From Nocardioides flavescens (GTDB taxonomy: Bacteria; Actinomycetota; Actinomycetes; Propionibacteriales; Nocardioidaceae), in NCBI RefSeq assembly GCF_009823805.1, contig NZ_WUEK01000003.1:248001-312000 (forward strand): a stretch of DNA of 64,000 bases. The letters run 5' to 3'. The translations under genes and the position numbers were made by a program. The notes beneath the pieces were generated by a model, which saw nothing but the letters and a program-made list of their open reading frames with translations, did no database searches and had not been told where the DNA came from. Numbering within the stretch: the stretch's first letter is position 1; every line of letters starts with the position of its first letter. Below are positions 50,677 through 59,004 of the stretch, one piece after another.

Positions 50677-51699
50677 TCACAGGTCAAGCTCGATGTCGCG
50701 CCCGCGGGAGACGCAGGCCATGACGTGGGCGCCGCTCTGCCGCTCCTCGGCGGTGAGGACGACGTCGCGGTGGTCGAGGGCGGCGGCGGCCCGGACGGGC
50801 AGGCGGCACTCGCCGCAGACGCCCTGCTTGCACAGGTAGCCGACCGGCACGCCGGCGGCGAGCAGCCCCTCGAGCAGACTGGTGCCGCTGGGCACCTCCA
50901 CGCGCCGCCCGGTCGAGGCGACCGTGGCGGTGAACGGGTCGCCGGGGTCGAGCTCTGGGGCGACGAAGCGCTCGAGGTGGACCCGGCTGGCGGGCCATCC
51001 AGCGAGCTCGGCGGCTTCCTCGTAGGCCTCGAGCAGCCCGCTCGGTCCGCAGGCGTAGGCGTGGGTGCCGAAGGGCTGGTCGGCCAGCAGTCCGGTCAGG
51101 GAGACGCGGGTCTGCTTGACGTCGGTCGCCTCGACCACGCGCACCCGGGAGCCCGGACGCCCGGCCAGCTCGTGCAGGTCGTCGAGGTGGGCGGCGTGAC
51201 CGGGCCGGTAGGAGTAGAGCACCGTCGCGCTGCGGCCGGCCCGCACCGCCGCCCGGGCGTGCGAGAGCACCGGGGTGACCCCGATGCCGCCCGCGACCAG
51301 GAGTGCGTGCTGCTGGTCGTGGGCGGCCGGGAACATCGACCGTGGCCCCTCCACCTCGAGCTCGCCACCGACCTCCAGGGTGCGGTGCAGCCAGGCCGAG
51401 CCGCCGTCGAGGCGCAGCACGCTGATGGCGTAGGTCGCGGGGTTGAAGCCGTCGCCGGTCAGGGAGTAGGCGTTGCGCCGACCCTCGCCGGCCTCGACGA
51501 CCAGGTGGCTGCCGGGCTGGAACGCCGCGAGCGGGCGGCCCGATGGGTCCGCGAGCTCGACGTGGAGCACGCGGTCGGTGAGCCGCTCGAGCCCGACGAC
51601 GTGCAACCGGCGGCGGCCGAGCGCGTAGCCGGGGTGCTGGTGGCCGACGTAGGCCTCGGCCCGCTGCACGGGGGCGGTCGAGCTGACGACTGCGCTCAC
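50677..51699 (-). CDS. Flavin/[2Fe-2S] reductase of N-demethylase, copy 1 (DmmB/PDR-like)
   Basis: Reductase of 340 residues of the phthalate dioxygenase reductase family: flavin site RNAYSLTGD, NAD site LVAGGIGVTPVLSHAR and YACGPSGLLEAY, then a plant-type ferredoxin domain with CKQGVCGEC and a later Cys (MACVSRG). It passes electrons from NAD(P)H to the heme subunit. An N-terminal extension of about 30 residues is absent in copy 2. GTG 51699 overlaps the DmmA-like stop. Confidence 0.87.
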   Translation of the reverse strand: MSAVVSSTAPVQRAEAYVGHQHPGYALGRRRLHVVGLERLTDRVLHVELADPSGRPLAAFQPGSHLVVEAGEGRRNAYSLTGDGFNPATYAISVLRLDGGSAWLHRTLEVGGELEVEGPRSMFPAAHDQQHALLVAGGIGVTPVLSHARAAVRAGRSATVLYSYRPGHAAHLDDLHELAGRPGSRVRVVEATDVKQTRVSLTGLLADQPFGTHAYACGPSGLLEAYEEAAELAGWPASRVHLERFVAPELDPGDPFTATVASTGRRVEVPSGTSLLEGLLAAGVPVGYLCKQGVCGECRLPVRAAAALDHRDVVLTAEERQSGAHVMACVSRGRDIELDL

Positions 51700-52259
51700 G
51701 ACGCACCCGCCCTGGCGTCGGAGGCCAGGAACGCGCCCAGCGTGGCGGCGGCGTGCTCGTGCACCTCGAGCACGCGACCGCAGCCGCGGCAGTCGGCCTC
51801 GCCGCCTGGCTCGACGACGGCGCGCGTGACGCTCTGGCAGTGCCCGCAGAAGACCGGCAGCTCGCGACGGTCGGTGACGAAGGCGCGCAGCTCGGACTCG
51901 TGCGCGCCTCGGGCCCGCAGCAGGGCGAGCGCCTGCATGACGTCGTACTGACCGCCGACGACGAGCACCCGGACCCCGGTGCGCGCCCGGTCGACCAGGC
52001 CGAGGAGCGTCGCGCGGTCCTCGGGGTCGTCGACGTCGTCGAGGACACCGAGGGTCGTGGGTGCCTGCGCCGCGGCGACGGCCAGCCAGCTCCGCGCGGT
52101 GCTGGCGGCGTCCTCGCCCCCGCCGAGGGCGAGCACGAGGTGGCTCGTGCCCGTCTGGTCGACGGACGGCGGCTCCGTCGGCCAGGCCGGCAGCGAGGGG
52201 TGCTGCGGGGGGACGACCTCGGCCGGCGCCCCCGTCACCTCGGCCACGACCGCGCTCAC
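51696..52259 (-). CDS. DmmA-like N-demethylase accessory subunit, copy 1
   Basis: Protein of 187 residues: a flavodoxin-like middle (HLVLALGGGEDAASTARSW, RVLVVGGQYDVMQALALLR) and a C-terminal zinc ribbon CGHC...CRGC, followed by VHEHAAATLGAFLA. This matches the family annotated as dimethylamine monooxygenase subunit DmmA. Its precise role is unknown to me. GTG 52259 overlaps the stop of the second DUF3445 gene, so modules 2 and 1 are joined without a gap. Confidence 0.78.
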   Translation of the reverse strand: MSAVVAEVTGAPAEVVPPQHPSLPAWPTEPPSVDQTGTSHLVLALGGGEDAASTARSWLAVAAAQAPTTLGVLDDVDDPEDRATLLGLVDRARTGVRVLVVGGQYDVMQALALLRARGAHESELRAFVTDRRELPVFCGHCQSVTRAVVEPGGEADCRGCGRVLEVHEHAAATLGAFLASDARAGAS

Positions 52260-53281
52260 TGCTCGCCCGCCGCGCGCAGCCAGGCCGCGGCGCGGTCGCG
52301 GTACTTGATGATGCCCTTGTAGTCGGCCATGTCCTCGGGCAGCTCGGCCAGCACCTCGGCGGCCCGTGACCGCCACGGCTCGACCCGCGCGATCGCCTCG
52401 AGGGGCTGCAGGTGGGTGCGGATGAGGAACATGACCGCGCCCGAGTCGGGCAGGCGCACCAGGTGCTGGACCTCGACGCGCAGGTGCACGAGCCGCCCGA
52501 AGGTCTCGTCGTCGACGCGCTGCACGAGCTCCCGGTCGGGTCCCCACTCGTGGTACCGCTCGGTCGCCACGTCGAGCCGGCGACCGACGGTGAGGGTCCA
52601 GTTGGTGCGGCGGTACGGCGCATGGGGCTGCAGCCGCATGAGGAAGTCGTGGGCGCGGGTGATCACGCCCTCCTCGTGGATGCGCGGCACCGGGCCGTGG
52701 ATCTCGAGGAAGCTCATGCCGACGTCGAAGCCGAAGCTCCAGTCGGCAGCGAACGTCACGACCCCCGCATCGCCGTACAGCTGCTCGCGCTGGTCGAGCA
52801 GGACGACGTCCTCCTGCACCTGCCCGCACACCCAGCGCAGCGGCTCGTCGGGCAGGGACGCGTCGTCGCCGTAGGTGAAGGTGAGGTCGTCACCGGTGAG
52901 GTCGTTGCGCCAGTGCCAGCGGCCCTCGCCGCGGGCGCCCACGGGGGTGAGCGAGGCGAGGTGCGGCACGGCGGCGGCGAGCTCGCCGAGCAGGGTCAGG
53001 CAGGCGTCCCAGGCCGCGGGCCGCATGTGCGGCAGCACTGCGTGCCGGCTGGGGTCGGCGGCGAGGATGGCCGCGCGCTCGTCGAGCTCGGTGCGGTAGT
53101 GCTCGTCGACGGCCACGAGGGGCGTGCCCCAGCGACCGACGGGAGTCGCGACCGGACGCCGGGCGGGCTCGACGTTGGTGCTGTAGCGGTACTGGTCGGC
53201 CACGAAGGGGAACGGGAACTGCTCCCACGCGGTCGGCACGGACGCCAGCGCGGTGTCCTCGGGGCTGTCGACGGCGGTCAC
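52256..53281 (-). CDS. Heme-dependent oxidative N-demethylase alpha subunit, copy 2 (DUF3445)
   Basis: Paralogue of copy 1, 341 residues: YSTNVEPARRPVATP, AILAADPSRHAVLPHM, WRNDLTGDD, FDVGMSFLEIHGPVPRI, QHLVRLPDSGAVMFLIRTH, ELPEDMADYKG. Overall similarity is moderate, suggesting different substrates rather than a recent duplication. GTG 53281 overlaps the second reductase stop. Confidence 0.86.
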   Translation of the reverse strand: MTAVDSPEDTALASVPTAWEQFPFPFVADQYRYSTNVEPARRPVATPVGRWGTPLVAVDEHYRTELDERAAILAADPSRHAVLPHMRPAAWDACLTLLGELAAAVPHLASLTPVGARGEGRWHWRNDLTGDDLTFTYGDDASLPDEPLRWVCGQVQEDVVLLDQREQLYGDAGVVTFAADWSFGFDVGMSFLEIHGPVPRIHEEGVITRAHDFLMRLQPHAPYRRTNWTLTVGRRLDVATERYHEWGPDRELVQRVDDETFGRLVHLRVEVQHLVRLPDSGAVMFLIRTHLQPLEAIARVEPWRSRAAEVLAELPEDMADYKGIIKYRDRAAAWLRAAGEQ

Positions 53282-54225
53282 AGGGCCACCTCCAGGCTGG
53301 GGCCGTCGGCGCGGGAGACGCACGGCATGACCACGCGTCCCGAGGCCTTGTCGGGCTCGGACAGGAACAGGTCGCGGTGCAGCGGCCGGCCGCTCACGAC
53401 CGGCAGCATGCACTCGCCGCACACGCCCTGGCGGCACAGGTTGGGCACGGCCACGCCGTCGGCCTCCAGCGCCTCGAGCAGGCTGGTGCCGCTCGGCACC
53501 CGCAGCGTGCGCCCGGTGCGGGCGAGGGTGACGGTGAACGGGTCGCCGGGGTCGAGCGCGTCGGTGCCGAACCGCTCCAGGTGCACCCGGGACCCGGGCC
53601 AGCCGGCGTCGGCCGCGGCCGCGAGGACGGCGTCGATCATGGCCCCTGGCCCGCAGACGTAGAGGTGGGTGCCGACCGGCTGCTCGCGGAGCGCGACGCG
53701 CAGCCGGGCCAGCAGCTCGTCCGGTCCGTCGACCAGCAGCTCGGCGCTGGGACACAGGTCGAGGACGTCGTCGACGTGGGCGCCGTGGCCCTCGCGGAAG
53801 GCGTAGAGGACCTGCACCTCGCGGCCCCAGCGGGCGGCGGCCCGCAGGTGCGAGACGATCGGGGTGACGCCGATGCCGCCGGCGACGAGCAGGTGCTTGC
53901 GCGCCCGGGCGACGGGGGCGAAGGCGCTGCGCGGCAGCCGGGCGCGGACGCGGTCGCCGACCGCGAGGGCGTCGTGCACCCACCGGGAACCGCCCGCGCC
54001 GTCGGCGACGCGCAGCACCGAGATGGAGTACGCCGTCGGGTCGGTGCCGTCGCTGGTGAGGCTGTAGGCGTTGGTGCGATCGCCCTCCTCGCCCAGGTGC
54101 ACAACCAGGTGGCTGCCGGGCACGAAGCGGGGCAGCCGGGCGCCGTCGGGCGTGGCCAGGTCGAGCGAGCGCACGCCCGGCACGGAGTCGTCGACGCGGG
54201 TGACGACGAGCTCGAGATCGCTCAT
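53278..54225 (-). CDS. Flavin/[2Fe-2S] reductase of N-demethylase, copy 2
   Basis: Reductase of 315 residues, same domains as copy 1: TNAYSLTSDG, LLVAGGIGVTPIVSHLR, YVCGPGAMIDAVL, and the ferredoxin cluster CRQGVCGEC with a final Cys in VMPCVSR. ATG 54225 is preceded by the near-perfect Shine-Dalgarno AGGAGGTGA and overlaps the DmmA-like stop (ATGA). Confidence 0.88.
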   Translation of the reverse strand: MSDLELVVTRVDDSVPGVRSLDLATPDGARLPRFVPGSHLVVHLGEEGDRTNAYSLTSDGTDPTAYSISVLRVADGAGGSRWVHDALAVGDRVRARLPRSAFAPVARARKHLLVAGGIGVTPIVSHLRAAARWGREVQVLYAFREGHGAHVDDVLDLCPSAELLVDGPDELLARLRVALREQPVGTHLYVCGPGAMIDAVLAAAADAGWPGSRVHLERFGTDALDPGDPFTVTLARTGRTLRVPSGTSLLEALEADGVAVPNLCRQGVCGECMLPVVSGRPLHRDLFLSEPDKASGRVVMPCVSRADGPSLEVAL

Positions 54226-54785
54226 CGGGGGTCACCTCCTGTCGGGTCGGTCGGATCGGTGGCGGTCTCGGCGTCGGCCTGGAAGCCGAGGAAGCGGCCG
54301 TCGCGCCGCGAGACGTGGTGGTAGACGAACAGGCCCCGGTCACAGCTGTCGCAGGCCACGACGTCGCCGACCTCCGCGGTGGCGCGGGTGGTGGCCCCGC
54401 AGTGCACGCAGAAGACCTCGAGGCCGGCGGCGGAGGTGGGTGCGACCAGCAGCTCGTCGTCCTCGAGACCGGCCGAGACCAGCTGGCCACGCAGGGCCAG
54501 GCAGTCCGCGACCGGTCCGGCCACGGCGACCCGCACCCCGACCCGCGCGGCCTCGAGTGCCGCGTCGAGCGCGGGAGCGACGCCGTCCGCGGACGTGCCG
54601 GCGACGAGCTCCGTCGGCACGTCCGCGGGCAGTCCCTCGGCCCACCGGAGCGCGAGGTGGTGGGCCTCCTCGCCGACGGGGACCAGCAGCCACGAGGCGG
54701 CGCCGGACGGCAGCGTCGACTCCCTGGGCGGGTCGTGCGCGTCGCGCGCCCACCTCGGGATGCTCGTGGTGCTGAGTGCCGTCAT
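54222..54785 (-). CDS. DmmA-like N-demethylase accessory subunit, copy 2
   Basis: Protein of 187 residues, same length as copy 1: a central domain (WLLVPVGEEAHHLALRWAEG, VRVAVAGPVADCLALRGQLV) and zinc ribbon CVHC...CDSC followed by FVYHHVSRRDGRFLGFQ. A frame extends upstream into the cupin gene, but ATG 54785 leaves a normal 10-base spacer after the cupin stop. Confidence 0.78.
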   Translation of the reverse strand: MTALSTTSIPRWARDAHDPPRESTLPSGAASWLLVPVGEEAHHLALRWAEGLPADVPTELVAGTSADGVAPALDAALEAARVGVRVAVAGPVADCLALRGQLVSAGLEDDELLVAPTSAAGLEVFCVHCGATTRATAEVGDVVACDSCDRGLFVYHHVSRRDGRFLGFQADAETATDPTDPTGGDPR

Positions 54786-54795
54786 CGGTCCGGAC

Positions 54796-55158
54796 TCAGA
54801 GCTCGTCGGCCTTGCGCGTGCCGGCGTAGAAGGCCAGCGCGTGGTCGGGCGTGGAGAAGGCGATGCGCGAGCCGGCCGGGAAGAAGATCGCGTCCTTGGC
54901 CTTGGCGACGCTCTGCTGGCCGGTGTCGAGGTTCTCCAGGAGGAACTCACCCTCGAGCACGACCTTCATCTCGTCGTAGGTGTACTCGTAGACGAGCGGG
55001 TCGTCCGTGGCCTTGAGCTCGAAGAACCCCGAGCACATCGCGGAGCCCTCGGGGTTCTCGTAGACGTCGGCGATGTAGCCGTCGCCGGTGGAGTCGGTCA
55101 TCGCCGGCAGGGCCTTCCAGGCCTCGGGGGTGACGCGGAACGGGGCGACCTCGGTCAT
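54796..55158 (-). CDS. EutQ-like cupin protein
   Basis: Single-cupin protein of 120 residues resembling EutQ of ethanolamine utilisation: VYEYTYDEMKVVLEGEFLLE contains the cupin motif 1 with Glu ligand, and AIFFPAGSRIAFSTPDHALAFY motif 2. It is the first gene of the minus-strand amine-oxidation run, with GGAGAG before the ATG. It could bind the amine, a metal or a reactive product such as formaldehyde; none is proven. Confidence 0.8.
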   Translation of the reverse strand: MTEVAPFRVTPEAWKALPAMTDSTGDGYIADVYENPEGSAMCSGFFELKATDDPLVYEYTYDEMKVVLEGEFLLENLDTGQQSVAKAKDAIFFPAGSRIAFSTPDHALAFYAGTRKADEL

Positions 55159-55190
55159 GGGCTCTCCAAGTCGGTCAAATCATGTGGTGA

Positions 55191-55206
55191 GACGATGTCT
55201 ATCGTC
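55191..55206. promoter_or_regulatory. Operator-like dyad upstream of the N-demethylase operon
   Basis: GACGAT-GTCT-ATCGTC, perfect 6-bp arms, 33 bases before the cupin ATG and in an AT-richer pocket. It is the clearest regulator site for the minus-strand run and a candidate target of the XRE-cupin regulator encoded at its far end. Confidence 0.6.
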
Positions 55207-55392
55207 AGGAGACAGGCTGGGTGTTTCGGGCGTGTGTCGGTGGGTTGAAAGTCCTGCGACGGGGCTTGCGGACCGCTTGCGGCGTGCGCCCGCGGGCCGT
55301 CGTACGCCGCAGGAGAGCCGCAAGCGGCCTCGCGCACTCTTCGTCGTGGCGGCGTCCCACCGGGGGCCGGCGCCGAGAGAAGAGAGTCCGTC

Positions 55393-55968
55393 GTGAAGAT
55401 CGTCAGCACCACCCTCGCCGCCACGGCCCTGGTCGCCGCCGCCGGCACCCTCACCGTCCCCGTGGCCGACGCCGCCGCCGGCCGCACCGCCCTCGCGGTC
55501 AGCATCACCGACTGCGAGGGCTGCACGGTCCAGCTGCAGCAGGCCGTCCCGCGCGGCGACGGCGTCCGCGTCTGGAGCTCGAAGGCGGTGGCCGTCACCG
55601 GCGGCAAGGCCGTGCTCGACGTGCCGAGCCGCCGCACCTGGGGCTCGGTCCTCACGCTGAAGGCGCCCTGGGAGGGCCAGCTCGGCTACGTCACCACGGT
55701 CGCCGTGAGGTACGCCGGTCACGTGGTCGGCGAGGAGGTCTCGGCCACCGAGGCCGCCGGCGAACGTCGGGCGACCGGCTGCTGGGCCGGCACCCGTCAG
55801 CCCCGCGTCGCCGTCGAGGTCGACGTCGAGCGCACCACGGTCCAGGGTGTCTCGGGTCCGGTCACCGGCACCCGCGCCTGGACCCCCGAGACGCAGGACT
55901 GGCAGGGCGCTCTGCGCCGGGCCCCCGGCGGCGTGCTCGGCAGCCAGGACGTGGACGTGTGCCGATGA
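55393..55968 (+). CDS. Exported protein of unknown function, 191 residues
   Basis: Secreted protein: signal peptide MKIVSTTLAATALVAAAGTL with cleavage probably after VADA near residue 27. The mature part is strand-rich and has cysteines in ITDCEGCTVQ, TGCWAGT and at the end (DVCR), likely disulfide-bonded. GTG start follows a purine-rich GAGAGAAGAGAG. The stop overlaps the Ig-like repeat protein gene, so they are a pair. Confidence 0.68.
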   Translation: MKIVSTTLAATALVAAAGTLTVPVADAAAGRTALAVSITDCEGCTVQLQQAVPRGDGVRVWSSKAVAVTGGKAVLDVPSRRTWGSVLTLKAPWEGQLGYVTTVAVRYAGHVVGEEVSATEAAGERRATGCWAGTRQPRVAVEVDVERTTVQGVSGPVTGTRAWTPETQDWQGALRRAPGGVLGSQDVDVCR

Positions 55969-58097
55969 GCGCGCGTCCCCGCGGCCGGTCGCTGCTGCGC
56001 CGCGCGCTGGCCCTCGCCGCGATCAGTGCCGGCCTCGCCGGCGTCCAGCTCGGCACCGCCGGTGCTGCCCACGCCGGCCAGGTCGGCGTGACCGTCTCCA
56101 TCAGCGGCCGCGGGGCCCTCGCGGTCTCCGACGGGTCGCCCGAGGACGGCGCCGACGGCTACTGCCGCAACAAGGACGCCCAGAAGCTGGGCGACGTCAT
56201 CACCTGCGACCGGTTCCGCGACTCCGAGGTCTTCGAGGCGTGGGTCTGGCTGCGGCCCTACCCGGGCGACCCGGGCAAGCCCGGCGACTGGACGGTCTAC
56301 GGCTGGGGCGGCTGCGACGAGATGCGCACGAAGAACGGGGTCGTCGAGTGCGGCGTGCACTCCTCGTCGTTCGGGACGGTCGAGAAGACCCCTAAGGTCT
56401 TCTTCCGCGACTCGGTCGCTCCCGCGACCCCGTCGCTGAAGGTCACGACCGACGCGCGGGCCGAGCGCTCCGTGGAGTGGGACATCCGCAGTGGTGACGA
56501 CGGGCGCAACGTCTGCCGGATCGACGAGCAGCCGCCGTTCGACTGCGGCAGCTTCGGCACCCGCGAGGTCGAGGAGGGCAAGCACACGTTCACCGCGTGG
56601 CGCGTGGACTCCTCCTCGAACTACAGCCCGCCGGCGACCTCGACGTTCTGGACCGTCGACACCACCGTCACCTCCGGGCCGAAGGCCCTCGACACCAGCG
56701 CGACCGCGACGTTCGGGCTCAGCTCGGGTGCCGCCGAGGGGTTCGCGTGCAGCCTCGACGGCGCGGCGTTCACCACGTGTGCCGGCGGCCGGGTCGCCAC
56801 CGCGACCCTCGCCGGACTCGCGGAGGGGCCTCACACCGTCAGGTTCCGCGCCGACCGTGACGGCTGGCGTGACCCGATCCCGGCCACCTGGAGCTGGACG
56901 GTCGACACCGTCGCGCCGGTCAGCTCGGTCGAGCGCTACACCCAGACCGGTCGACGCATCGTCGTCACGGCCGGCACCGACGACGCCGCCAGCTCCCTCG
57001 AGTGCCGGCTGACCGGACCCAGTCGCGACGGTGCCTGGGCCTCGTGCGCACCCGGCTCGGTGGTCTTCGACGACCTCGCCGACGGCACCTACGTCGCCGA
57101 GACCCGCGCGACCGACGAGGCCGGCAACGTCGGTCCGGTCGCCCGGGTGTCCGTCGACGTGGACACCACAGCACCGACCGCGGCCATCACGTCCGCCCAG
57201 ACCGACGGCACCGCGGCGCGCTTCGCGTTCTCGGCGCCCGACGCGACGGCGTACTCCTGCCGGGTCACCACCCTCGGCGTGGTCGGGGAGTGGAAGGTGT
57301 GCACGTCGCCGTTCTCGCTCGCCGGGCTCACCCCGGGGGCCCACCGCTTCGAGGTGGTCGCCCGCGACGCCCGCGGCAACGTCCAGGCGGTGCCCACCGT
57401 GCACGAGTGGCGGGTGGCCAGCCCCACGCAGGTGCCCGACGGCGTCCAGAGCGGACCCGTGGCCGACACCGTCGCACCGGAGACCGCGCTCACCTCCGGC
57501 CCGGCCGAGGGGGCGCTGGTGACCTCGACGAGCGCGACGCTGGTCGCCGCGGCGAGCGAGGTCGGCACCTACGCCTGCACCCTCGACGGCGCGGCCCTGC
57601 CCTGCGCCGACGGCCGCCTGTCGCTCACCGGTCTCGGTGCCGGGCGCCACGAGGTGCGCATCGCCGCCGTCGACGCCGCGGGCAACCGCGACGCCTCGCC
57701 GGTCGTGCGCAGCTGGAGGGTGCCCATGGGTGTGGCCGCGATGAAGGCCGCCAAGGGGTTCAAGCGCCTCGCCGACGCCACGTCGTGGGCCGGCACCTCC
57801 GCCGTCGCCACGCGGCGCGGCGCGACCCTGACCGCCTCCGTCACCGGCGCGACCCAGCTGTCGCTGGTCGCCACGCCCGGCAAGCCGGCCAAGGTCAAGG
57901 GCGGCGTGAAGGCGAAGCAGGGCAAGGTCGCGGTCTACGCCGGCACGAAGCGGATCGGCGTCGTCTCGCTGACCCGAGGCTCCGGCGCCACCACCGTGCT
58001 GACGCTGAAACCCCTCGCCGCGGCGTACACGGGACCGGTGCGGATCGTCAGCCTCACCGCCCAGCCGGTGCGCATCGACGGCCTCGGCTGGAGCTGA
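55965..58097 (+). CDS. Exported multi-domain protein with Ig-like repeats
   Basis: Protein of 710 residues. Signal peptide 1-38 (RSLLRRALALAAISAGLAG; AHAG cleavage). After a Cys-containing N-terminal domain come about five Ig-like modules of about 90 residues, each with the pattern C-x-L-D-G-A-x-F...C, then L-A-G-L-x-x-G-x-H and a D-x-A-G-N end (e.g. ACSLDGAAFTTCAGG, YACTLDGAALPCADG, DAAGNRDASP). The C-terminal 120 residues (from about 590) form a separate domain rich in Lys. A surface adhesin or wall protein is likely. ATG overlaps the previous stop. Confidence 0.75.
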   Translation: MSARPRGRSLLRRALALAAISAGLAGVQLGTAGAAHAGQVGVTVSISGRGALAVSDGSPEDGADGYCRNKDAQKLGDVITCDRFRDSEVFEAWVWLRPYPGDPGKPGDWTVYGWGGCDEMRTKNGVVECGVHSSSFGTVEKTPKVFFRDSVAPATPSLKVTTDARAERSVEWDIRSGDDGRNVCRIDEQPPFDCGSFGTREVEEGKHTFTAWRVDSSSNYSPPATSTFWTVDTTVTSGPKALDTSATATFGLSSGAAEGFACSLDGAAFTTCAGGRVATATLAGLAEGPHTVRFRADRDGWRDPIPATWSWTVDTVAPVSSVERYTQTGRRIVVTAGTDDAASSLECRLTGPSRDGAWASCAPGSVVFDDLADGTYVAETRATDEAGNVGPVARVSVDVDTTAPTAAITSAQTDGTAARFAFSAPDATAYSCRVTTLGVVGEWKVCTSPFSLAGLTPGAHRFEVVARDARGNVQAVPTVHEWRVASPTQVPDGVQSGPVADTVAPETALTSGPAEGALVTSTSATLVAAASEVGTYACTLDGAALPCADGRLSLTGLGAGRHEVRIAAVDAAGNRDASPVVRSWRVPMGVAAMKAAKGFKRLADATSWAGTSAVATRRGATLTASVTGATQLSLVATPGKPAKVKGGVKAKQGKVAVYAGTKRIGVVSLTRGSGATTVLTLKPLAAAYTGPVRIVSLTAQPVRIDGLGWS

Positions 58098-58110
58098 CCC
58101 GGACCGCCGG

Positions 58111-58968
58111 CTACTTGAAGTCGATCAGCAGCAGGTCGGTCGACGAGCCGTCGGAGACGGCACCGGCACCGTCAGCGGCGGCGTCGCCCTCGGGGGCGGC
58201 GCCGCCGTCGGCGTCGGAGACGGGCGCCGCCGGGGTGACCCGCTCGTGCACCTCGGCGCGGAAGCAGCGTGCGGTGTAGGGCAGCTGCATGCCGTCCATG
58301 CCGCGGCCGTACTCGTCGTAGAACGCCACGACCTCGGCCAGCTTGGCCTCCTGCTGCTCGGGCGGCAGTGAGGCGACGTTGGAGCGCGAGCGCACGAGGT
58401 CCTGCACGGAGTGGCGGTCGACGACCTGCCAGAAGCGGTGAGCCGACTCCTCGACCTCGCCGAAGAGCCCACTGGCCGCGAGCAGCTCGGCCGGGTCGCC
58501 GACGCGGTCGTGGTTGCCGATGAGGGCGCCGAGCCGCTTGACCCACGGGATCCGCTCGTCGCGCTGGTTCCACACCAGCGAGAGGCGACCGCGCGGGCGC
58601 AGCACTCGGGCGATCTCCGGCAGCGCCCGGTCGAGGTCGAACCAGTGGAACGCCTGACCCGCCACCACCACGTCGTACGACGCGTCCCCGGACGGGATCT
58701 CCTCGGCCGGTGCCTGGGAGACGCGCACGTCGGGCAGGCGGCGGCTGAGCACGGCGAGCATCGCCGGGTCGGGGTCGGTCGCGTGCACGTCGTGGCCGAG
58801 CGCGACGAGCTGCTCGGTGAGCTTGCCCGTGCCGGCGCCGAGCTCGAGCACGCGCAGCGGCTGCTCGTGGGTCAGCCAGGCCGCCGCCTCGCGCGGGTAG
58901 CTAGGGCGGCCGCGGTCGTAGGCGTCGGCGACGGAGCCGAAGGAACGGGCAGGCTCGGGAGTGCTCAT
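58111..58968 (-). CDS. Class I SAM-dependent methyltransferase
   Basis: Methyltransferase of 285 residues: motif I VLELGAGTGKLTEQL (about 38-52), the acidic DPDPAML, and FHWFDLDRALPEIARVLRPRG, the pattern of methyltransferase type 11. The C-terminal 50 residues are low in complexity (ADGGAAPEGDAAADGAG). ATG 58968 chosen; a long frame continues antisense through the next gene and is rejected. Substrate unknown. Confidence 0.83.
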   Translation of the reverse strand: MSTPEPARSFGSVADAYDRGRPSYPREAAAWLTHEQPLRVLELGAGTGKLTEQLVALGHDVHATDPDPAMLAVLSRRLPDVRVSQAPAEEIPSGDASYDVVVAGQAFHWFDLDRALPEIARVLRPRGRLSLVWNQRDERIPWVKRLGALIGNHDRVGDPAELLAASGLFGEVEESAHRFWQVVDRHSVQDLVRSRSNVASLPPEQQEAKLAEVVAFYDEYGRGMDGMQLPYTARCFRAEVHERVTPAAPVSDADGGAAPEGDAAADGAGAVSDGSSTDLLLIDFK

Positions 58969-59004
58969 CACCGTCCACGGTAGCCCCGAGATAGCGTTTC
59001 GCCG

